A stretch of DNA of 64,000 nucleotides from Methylobacterium sp. Leaf112 (GTDB taxonomy: Bacteria; Pseudomonadota; Alphaproteobacteria; Rhizobiales; Beijerinckiaceae): contig NZ_LMNG01000031.1 of the NCBI RefSeq assembly GCF_001423295.1, positions 59,862 to 123,861 of the forward strand, given 5' to 3'. Under the pieces are notes generated by a model. It worked only from the letters and a program-made list of their open reading frames with translations. It searched no databases and was not told the DNA's origin. Positions 54,711 through 64,000 of the stretch are shown here, piece after piece. The translations under genes were made by a program, and so were the position numbers. Numbering within the stretch: position 1 is the first letter of the stretch; each line of letters begins with the position of its first letter.

Positions 54711-55961
54711 ATGAGCAAGCCGCTCGAGGGTATCAAGATCATCGACTTCACCCACGTCCAGGCCGGACCCGCCTGCACGCAATTGCTCGCCTGGTTCGGC
54801 GCCGACGTGATCAAGGTCGAGCGGCCGGGCTCCGGCGACGTGACCCGCACGCAGTTACGCCACGTCGAGGATGCCGACGCCCTCTACTTCACCATGCTGA
54901 ATTCGAACAAGCGTTCGCTCACCCTCGACACCAAGACGCCCGAGGGCAAGGAAGTCCTGGAGACGCTGATCCGGCAGTCGGACGTGATGGTCGAGAATTT
55001 CGGCCCCGGTGCCCTCGATCGCATGGGCTTTTCCTGGGCGCGCATTCAGGAACTGAACCCGGGCATGATCCTCGCCTCGGTGAAGGGCTTCTCGGACGGT
55101 CACCATTACGAGGACCTCAAGGTCTACGAGAACGTGGCGCAGTGCGCCGGGGGTGCTGCCTCCACCACGGGCTTCTGGGATGGGCCGCCCACCGTCAGCG
55201 CCGCCGCGCTCGGCGATTCCAACACCGGCATGCATCTCGCCATCGGCATCCTCACGGCGCTCCACCACAAGAACAAGACCGGCACCGGCCAGAAGGTCGC
55301 CGTGTCGATGCAGGATTCGGTGCTCAACCTCTGCCGGGTGAAGCTGCGCGACCAGCAGCGCCTCGATGCCCTGGGCTACCTCGAGGAATACCCGCAATAT
55401 CCCCACGGCGAATTCACCGACGTGGTGCCGCGCGGCGGCAACGCCGGCGGCGGCGGCCAGCCCGGCTGGGTGCTCAAGTGCAAGGGCTGGGAGACCGACC
55501 CCAACGCCTACATCTACTTCACCATCCAGGGTCATGCCTGGGCGCCGATCTGCAAGGCCATCGGCAAGGAGGAGTGGATCGATGATCCGGCCTACAACAC
55601 CGCCCGCGCCCGCCAGGACAAGATTTTCGACGTGTTCGCGGTCATCGAGGCCTGGCTCGCCGACAAGACCAAGTTCGAGGCCGTCGACATCCTGCGCAAG
55701 TTCGATATCCCGTGCTCGCCAGTCCTGTCGATGAAGGAACTGTCCGTCGATCCGTCGCTCCGCGCCAGCGGCACCGTCGTCGAGGTGCAGCACCCGAAGC
55801 TCGGCTCGTACCTGACCGTCGGCAGCCCGATCAAGTTCTCGGACATGAGTGTCGACATCAAGGCCTCGCCGCTGCTCGGCGAGCACACCGACGAAGTGCT
55901 GCTCGACCTCGGCTACACCCAGCAGCAGATCGAGCACCTGCATCAGGCTCGCGCCGTCTAG
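54711..55961 (+). CDS. frc: Formyl-CoA:oxalate CoA-transferase
   Basis: 416 residues, class III CoA transferase. Conserved opening [20 protein letters not shown], the nucleotide-binding [14 protein letters not shown], and Asp169 (LGDSNTG), which aligns exactly with the catalytic Asp169 of the Oxalobacter enzyme. The active-site glycine loop is GGGGQ at 246-250. It transfers CoA from formyl-CoA to oxalate, feeding oxalyl-CoA decarboxylase (not in the window). The ATG at 54711 has AGGGAG upstream. In methylotroph-like bacteria it links oxalate use with C1 metabolism. Confidence 0.95.
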   Translation: MSKPLEGIKIIDFTHVQAGPACTQLLAWFGADVIKVERPGSGDVTRTQLRHVEDADALYFTMLNSNKRSLTLDTKTPEGKEVLETLIRQSDVMVENFGPGALDRMGFSWARIQELNPGMILASVKGFSDGHHYEDLKVYENVAQCAGGAASTTGFWDGPPTVSAAALGDSNTGMHLAIGILTALHHKNKTGTGQKVAVSMQDSVLNLCRVKLRDQQRLDALGYLEEYPQYPHGEFTDVVPRGGNAGGGGQPGWVLKCKGWETDPNAYIYFTIQGHAWAPICKAIGKEEWIDDPAYNTARARQDKIFDVFAVIEAWLADKTKFEAVDILRKFDIPCSPVLSMKELSVDPSLRASGTVVEVQHPKLGSYLTVGSPIKFSDMSVDIKASPLLGEHTDEVLLDLGYTQQQIEHLHQARAV

Positions 55962-55986
55962 GATCGGCCTCCGCCTGACAACCAAT

Positions 55987-56008
55987 CGGCGCGCCCCGGG
56001 GCGCGCCG
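55987..56008 (+). terminator. Palindrome downstream of frc
   Basis: CGGCGCGCCCC followed at once by its exact complement GGGGCGCGCCG, 26 bases after the frc stop. A very stable GC hairpin but without a T-run, so a probable terminator of a non-canonical kind. Confidence 0.5.
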
Positions 56009-56122
56009 TGCGCGTCGTGATCACACCGGTCACGCTCGGCCCCGATTGCCGCGCCACGCTCTCCTGCTACGAATCGGTCGGCAGCCTTCCGCCTAAATAG
56101 AACGCCGAGGCCCGCTCCGACG

Positions 56123-57301
56123 ATGCGACTGTTCCTGCGTCAGCTCCTGCCGGACACTCCGCCGCCGAGCCGGCGCGAGCGCCTGCGTGCGGCGGCAGGT
56201 GCCCTCGTCGGCATCCTGGTCACGGGGCTGATCGCCCGCCTCGCCCTGGGAGCCGACGCGGTGCTGCCGGTGCTCATCGCCCCCATGGGCGCTTCGGCGG
56301 TTCTGCTCTTCGCCGTCCCGGCGAGCCCGCTCGCCCAACCCTGGTCGATCCTCGGCGGCAACGGCGTCGCGGCCCTCGTCGGCGTCACGGCCGCGGCCGC
56401 GATCCCGGATCCCCTCGCGGCGGCGTCGGTGGCGATCGGCACTGCCATCGCCCTGATGACGACCCTGCGCTGCCTTCACCCGCCGAGCGGCGCCGTCGCC
56501 CTCACGGCGGTACTCGGCGGCCCGGCCATCCACGACCTCGGCTACGGTTTCGTCCTATGGCCCGTGGGCGCCAATTCGGTCGCGATCCTCGCCGTCGCGA
56601 TCGTGTTCAACAACCTCACCGGACGGGCCTATCCGCACCGGGCCGCCCCCGGGCACGGCACCGCCGATCCAGCGCCGTCCACCCGGAGCGTCACCCACGC
56701 AGATCTGGACGCGGTCCTCGCCGCGTATGATGGCGTCCTGGATGTGGCACGCGACGACCTCGCGGCGATCCTGGGGCGAGTTCAGCTCGAAGGGTATCGG
56801 AGGCGTGCCGCCGGCCCGATCACCTGCGCGGCCATCATGTCCCGCAACGTCATCGCCGTGGCGCCGCAAGCGCCCCTGCACGAAGCCCTCGGCCTCCTGC
56901 GCCACCACCGCGTCAAAGCGCTGCCGGTGACCGACGAAGGCGCTCGCATCCTCGGGATCGTCACGCAGACGGACCTCCTCGACAAGACCGTGTGGGAGCG
57001 GCCCGGCCCGCGGCTCGGGGTCGCGCGGCGCCTCGCCCTCACCCTGGCCCGTGGCCGCGCCCCGCACGGCAGCGTCGAGGACATCATGACCAGCCCCGTC
57101 CGGTCCGTCCGCGCCGACACGCCTATCGCCGACCTCGTGCCGTGGATGTCCGATGACGGCCTATCACACCTGCCTGTCGTCGGTCCGGACGATCGGCTCG
57201 TCGGCATCGTCTCCCAGGCCGACCTCGTGGCCGAACTGCTGGCGGAGGCCGTGGGCGTACGCGACCGGGCTGTGACCGCATCCGAACCTGCCCTCACGTG
57301 A
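56123..57301 (+). CDS. HPP-family membrane protein with tandem CBS domains
   Basis: 392 residues. The N-terminal HPP region has four hydrophobic segments and the family signature (MTTLRCLHPPSGAVALTAVLG in pieces: LHPPSGAVALTAV). Residues ~230-385 form two CBS domains (APLHEALGLLRHHRVKALPV, ILGIVTQTDLL, DGLSHLPVVG, LVGIVSQADLV) that normally bind adenine nucleotides. HPP proteins have been linked to nitrite or ion transport; here the role is not assignable. Convergent with nrdJ. Confidence 0.9.
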   Translation: MRLFLRQLLPDTPPPSRRERLRAAAGALVGILVTGLIARLALGADAVLPVLIAPMGASAVLLFAVPASPLAQPWSILGGNGVAALVGVTAAAAIPDPLAAASVAIGTAIALMTTLRCLHPPSGAVALTAVLGGPAIHDLGYGFVLWPVGANSVAILAVAIVFNNLTGRAYPHRAAPGHGTADPAPSTRSVTHADLDAVLAAYDGVLDVARDDLAAILGRVQLEGYRRRAAGPITCAAIMSRNVIAVAPQAPLHEALGLLRHHRVKALPVTDEGARILGIVTQTDLLDKTVWERPGPRLGVARRLALTLARGRAPHGSVEDIMTSPVRSVRADTPIADLVPWMSDDGLSHLPVVGPDDRLVGIVSQADLVAELLAEAVGVRDRAVTASEPALT

Positions 57302-57453
57302 GAGCTGAGGGCTGAAGGCATCGCACGCCTCCCTCAGACGCCGATCCCCTGAATCACACCCGAACCACACCGCCTACCCCAAACGATCGAACCCGAGAGG
57401 GCACTGTTCCGATATTGGTCTCGGCGGTGTTTGGACTCACACGTTTCCCATTC

Positions 57454-57476
57454 AGGCCGTCCGACCCGGACGGCCT
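57454..57476. terminator. Bidirectional hairpin between the HPP-CBS gene and nrdJ
   Basis: AGGCCGTCCG and CGGACGGCCT pair perfectly over ten bases with an ACC loop, in the middle of a 283-base convergent gap. No U-tract follows on the plus strand. Position and stability argue for a terminator serving both genes. Confidence 0.55.
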
Positions 57477-57584
57477 GCCTTGTCATGGTTGCAGCGGACA
57501 CACATCGCTCACCGTCGCTGACACCGTTCCTGGTAACGCGGACGAACATCGATTCCTTCCGCACCAGTCATGTCCGTCATGACG

Positions 57585-61313
<3,729 letters not shown>

Positions 61314-61787
61314 GAAACCTGTCTCCCGCCAAGCGCGCGATGGCGCCAGGGTTGTGATGCTGGGCTGGCGAGGACAAGCGACCGCGAACGCCCGCGCCAC
61401 GCTGTTCAAACCAGACAAAATCGATGAACCGCCGAGGGACCGGATCGCTTCGGCGACATCCGAAAGCTAGCGCGTCGAGGACCCTCACGTCAACAACTTG
61501 TGTGCGTCGGCTATGTTCCTGACTAGATGTTGTGTCCGCACCCTAAATCCTGTGGATATCCGCGGCTTTCGGATAAGTGCTCTTTGGCGCTCGCGGAATC
61601 GCCGCGAGGATTCTGATGGCGCACAGGTTGGGACGAGCCGGGCCGGGCATACGCAATGGTTAACGCCGCCGGGGTGTGACAATCCGGGCGCAGGCGGGTA
61701 CCCCGACTGGACTTGGGGGCAGCGCCTCACCATAGTCCCGCGCGAATGACGGACCGGCGGCCCCTAAGGCCCTTTCAGGCGAACGCG
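61314..61787. other. Divergent region upstream of nrdJ
   Basis: 474 bases between nrdJ and the NDUFA12-like gene. It contains the two NrdR-like boxes described separately and presumably both promoters. No cobalamin riboswitch B12-box sequence was recognised. Confidence 0.5.
61488..61535. promoter_or_regulatory. Tandem NrdR-like boxes
   Basis: The 16-base site TGACTAGATGTTGTGT (61520-61535) agrees with the NrdR consensus acaCwAtATaTwgtgt at about 12 positions. A weaker site ending in TTGTGT occupies 61488-61503, exactly 32 bases away, the helical spacing typical of NrdR box pairs. They lie upstream of nrdJ, the classic NrdR target. The assignment is by eye. Confidence 0.65.
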
Positions 61788-62204
61788 ATGGCTCTCAAGG
61801 ACACGCTCCTGCGGATTTTCACCTGGTGGAACGGGCAGACCATGTCGCTTGCCCTCTACACGGCACGCAAAGGGCAGTTCGTCGGCACGGACGAAGGCGG
61901 CAACACCTATTACCGGGCGCTTGGGCCCCTCATCGACCGGTCGGTGGGGCCGGAGCGGCGCTGGGTGGTCTATAACGGCTACGCCGACGCCTCGAAGGTG
62001 CCCCCCGGCTGGCGCTCGTGGCTGTGCCACAACGCCGACGTGCCGCCGAGCGAGGAGGCCTACACTCCGCGCGAATGGCAGAAGCTGCATGTCGAGAACC
62101 TCACGGGGACGCTCGGCGCCTACCGCCCGAAGGGCTCGCAACTTAGTACCGGCCAGCGCCCTCCGGCCACCGGTGATTACGCACCCTGGAATCCGGGCGC
62201 GTGA
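61788..62204 (+). CDS. NDUFA12-family complex I accessory subunit
   Basis: 138 residues. Conserved segments: LRIFTWWNGQTMSLALYTAR, GTDEGGNTYYR, RRWVVYNGYADASKVPPGW and the C-terminal ENLTGTLGAYRPKGS. In alphaproteobacteria this homologue of the mitochondrial B17.2 subunit sits on the peripheral arm of NADH:quinone oxidoreductase. The ATG at 61788 opens the conserved part. A DUF2155 gene follows on the same strand, as in many relatives. Confidence 0.92.
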   Translation: MALKDTLLRIFTWWNGQTMSLALYTARKGQFVGTDEGGNTYYRALGPLIDRSVGPERRWVVYNGYADASKVPPGWRSWLCHNADVPPSEEAYTPREWQKLHVENLTGTLGAYRPKGSQLSTGQRPPATGDYAPWNPGA

Positions 62205-62304
62205 GCTTCGGGCCGGACACGGCCCTTTTTCCACCAATGTTGCACGCTTAACCGCGGGTCGCGTCGTCATCGCCTCGTGGCGCGCCGTCACAAGGGAGCG
62301 AGCC

Positions 62305-62982
62305 GTGAGCCGCAGCACCGCACGCGTTTCGCGATCCGGCCTCCTCGCCGCGCTCTTCGCCATTCCGGCCCTGACCTTCTCCGCGCTCCCGGCCGGGGCC
62401 GACAAGATCAAGAACCCGACCGCGGTGTTCTCGGGCCTCGACAAGATCACCGGCCGCATCGTGTCGTTCGAGGTGGCGGTGGACGAGACCGTGCAGTTCG
62501 GCGCGCTCCAGCTCACCCCGCGCGTCTGCTACAGCCGGCCGCCGACGGAAAGCCCGAAGACCACGGGCTTCCTCGAAGTCGACGAGGTCACCCTGGACAG
62601 CAAGTACCGCCGCATCTTCACCGGCTGGATGTTTGCGGCGAGCCCCGGCCTGCACGCCATCGAGCACCCGATCTACGACGTCTGGCTCGTGGATTGTAAA
62701 GGCGGCTCCGACGTGATCGCCGAGGCGAAGGAGCAGGAGGATACGCCAGTTCTGGCGTCGAAACCTGAAAAATCCCGGCGCCAGCGCGGTGGTCAGGACG
62801 CGACGCGGACGGCCCAGCAGGTCAACCCCAACGGTCAGGTGGACGTCGAAGCGCCGCGCGGCGTGCCGGTCCAGCCGAAGCAGAAGCCCTCGCGAAAGTT
62901 CTTCCCATCGAACGAAGGCCCGGCACCGGCCCCCCCGTCGCCGCCGCCGCCACAGAACCTGTTCGACGCACTGTTCCGGTAG
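62305..62982 (+). CDS. DUF2155-family secreted protein
   Basis: 225 residues from the GTG at 62305 (AAGGGAG six bases upstream). Signal peptide LLAALFAIPALTFSALPAGA. The DUF2155 domain: NPTAVFSGLDKITGRI, FEVAVDETVQFGALQL, VCYSRPPTESPKTTGFLEVDE and DVWLVDCKG. The tail is Pro/Gln-rich and low in complexity (PAPAPPSPPPPQNLF). Function unknown, but its place next to the complex I accessory gene is conserved from memory. Confidence 0.88.
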   Translation: MSRSTARVSRSGLLAALFAIPALTFSALPAGADKIKNPTAVFSGLDKITGRIVSFEVAVDETVQFGALQLTPRVCYSRPPTESPKTTGFLEVDEVTLDSKYRRIFTGWMFAASPGLHAIEHPIYDVWLVDCKGGSDVIAEAKEQEDTPVLASKPEKSRRQRGGQDATRTAQQVNPNGQVDVEAPRGVPVQPKQKPSRKFFPSNEGPAPAPPSPPPPQNLFDALFR

Positions 62983-63368
62983 GGTGAGACGGAATGGCGT
63001 GAGGGGCCGCCCCCTCCACCGGAGCGCTAACGCTGCATCCTATTCGAACGGGCGGATAGCTCACTGCGTGCGGTTCGGAAGGTCTTTGATCCCGCGATTT
63101 GGCGATACGGTCGAGCACCCTATCGCGAGGGATAGGCTGTGGGGGCGGGTTTTCCATGGAAGCGCCACCGCCACGGCGGCAGTCCGCTGCGCGATTCAGA
63201 CACGTGCAGAGAGCGTAAGGGCGCTGGCGCGGCGCAAAGACGTCTGCCCGATGACGGTGCTGCGCGGCGCAAGCGGACGAGCACAGCCCTCGCGGCGCCA
63301 GTGATCCTCCCCCGTTTCGACGGACGTGGGTTTATCTCGCGTTCCGCTCGGCCTGCTCGGGTGTGGTC
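62983..63368. other. Gene-free stretch before the IS3 remnant
   Basis: 386 bases downstream of the DUF2155 gene. No coding frame with protein-like character or known RNA seen; part of it may belong to the broken IS element. Confidence 0.35.
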
Positions 63369-63790
63369 GGTGATGTCCGCCAGCCAGACCGTGTTGGGCA
63401 GGGCAGCCGAGAAGAGCTGCTTCAGGAGGTCGGGTGCGACCGGCAGATCGTGACGGCTGTCGGTCGTGCAGGGCCGGAACCGACGCCCAGCCAAGGCCCG
63501 GATGCCTTGGCGGCGCATGAGGCGCTCCACGCGTCCGCGACTGGCTGTTCGGCCCTCCGCGCGCAAGGCAGCGTGCACCCGAGGTGAGCCGTAGCGCCTA
63601 TGATGCTCGGCATGGATCCGCCGGACGTCGTCGAGGAGTTGATGGTTCGACGTTGACGGTTCGACACCGACCGGGCGCTCTCGGGGCGTGACCGCCAGCC
63701 GTAGTCGCCGCTGGGGGAGACTTCGAGCACGCGGCACATGAGACGCACTGGCCAGGTGCTCGCATGCTGCTCGATGAGGGCAAACGTCAC
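63369..63790 (-). pseudogene. IS3-family transposase orfB, frameshifted and truncated
   Basis: FALIEQHASTWPVRLMCRVL and GDYGWRSRPESARS begin orfB. A frame change near 63670 moves the reading to NHQLLDDVRRIHAEHHRRYG, RVHAALRAEGR and RRQGIRALAGRRF. The frame reaches NTVWLADIT and then loses similarity before the second catalytic acid. Two defects make it non-functional. Confidence 0.75.
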
Positions 63791-64000
63791 TTGGGCATCT
63801 GCGCGAAGATGCCGATCGCTTTTTTTAGGACGTCGCGCTCCATGCGCGTCCGGTCGAGTTCACGCCGCAGACGGGCGATCTCAGCGGCTTGGTCGGAGGG
63901 GGACGCCACCGGGCTCGCAGGCGCGGCTCCCGGTGACCCTGCTCTCCGCGGTGGTGGGGAGCCACCCATCAGCGCCGAGCGCCACGGCCTCAGCATCGAG
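63787..64000 (-). CDS. IS3-family transposase orfA, C-terminal part
   Basis: Ends in AAEIARLRRELDRTRMERDV and LKKAIGIFAQMPK, the leucine-zipper end of IS3 orfA proteins. The codons before the end include a run of seven A followed by G (minus strand), a suitable -1 slippage site. A -1 shift there leads into the orfB frame (residues SDRHLRADAQVTFALIEQH). The N terminus lies beyond the window. Confidence 0.75.
   Translation of the reverse strand, partial: SMLRPWRSALMGGSPPPRRAGSPGAAPASPVASPSDQAAEIARLRRELDRTRMERDVLKKAIGIFAQMPK

Larger units (their letters stand above)
63369..64000 (-). mobile_element. IS3-family (IS407-like) element, truncated and cut by the window edge
   Basis: Contains the end of orfA and a frameshifted first part of orfB on the minus strand. 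Similarity to the transposase stops abruptly after NTVWLADIT near 63369, so the catalytic Asp-Glu half is missing. The other end lies beyond base 64000. Terminal repeats were not identified. Confidence 0.75.

Noticed and set aside
61314..61787. Cobalamin riboswitch for the B12-dependent reductase
   Set aside because: No B12-box-like sequence or the expected long structured leader was recognised; NrdR-like boxes explain the region better.

Overview
The window looks like chromosomal DNA of a high-GC alphaproteobacterium, most probably Methylobacterium/Methylorubrum or a close Hyphomicrobiales relative. Pointers are the NDUFA12-like complex I subunit next to a DUF2155 protein, a B12-dependent ribonucleotide reductase with tandem NrdR-like boxes, a small secreted protein ending in CIGCN, a formyl-CoA transferase, and the style of the intergenic repeats. 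The genus is inferred from protein style only.

Layout. 1-2880: 3' part of kdpD and all of kdpE (potassium sensing). 3049-3460: a small DUF6582-like gene and an M20D amidohydrolase remnant. 3600-9322 (minus): a heavy-metal RND efflux operon with two small His- or signal-bearing accessory proteins and an unusual two-part adaptor. 9654-14230: ArsR-like remnant, aldo/keto reductase with divergent LysR, alpha/beta hydrolase with divergent LysR. 14321-17056: iron-sulfur and molybdopterin subunits of an aldehyde/isoquinoline-type oxidoreductase. 17076-18755: chemotaxis receptor. 19122-22446: a mobile-DNA scar with an IS630 element, a decayed IS1182 element and the N-terminal stub of a tyrosine recombinase. 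22413-25092: three Tad-type pseudopilin/TadG genes. 25290-31199: a 1969-residue helicase-nuclease with the DUF4011-helicase-nuclease-DUF3320 plan, a likely stand-alone anti-phage gene and the most interesting item here. 31219-37072: DUF808 protein, L-serine dehydratase, cysteine synthase, a secreted protein, a sensor-kinase remnant and a Crp/Fnr regulator. 37712-45652 (minus): small secreted protein, then an M20 amidohydrolase and a complete peptide-type ABC importer. 45936-51222 (minus): a TetR-controlled drug-efflux operon with an unusually clear promoter and two operator palindromes. 51331-53921: methyltransferase, esterase-like hydrolase, SnoaL-like and OsmC proteins. 54137-57301: PAS protein, formyl-CoA transferase, HPP-CBS membrane protein. 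57585-61313: nrdJ. 61788-62982: NDUFA12-like and DUF2155 genes. 63369-64000: a broken IS3-family element running off the right edge.

The genes are mostly ordinary housekeeping, transport and stress functions in short co-directional operons. Accessory content is concentrated at 19-31 kb and at both small decay zones (3.0-3.5 kb and 36.1 kb). No tRNA, rRNA or CRISPR array was recognised.
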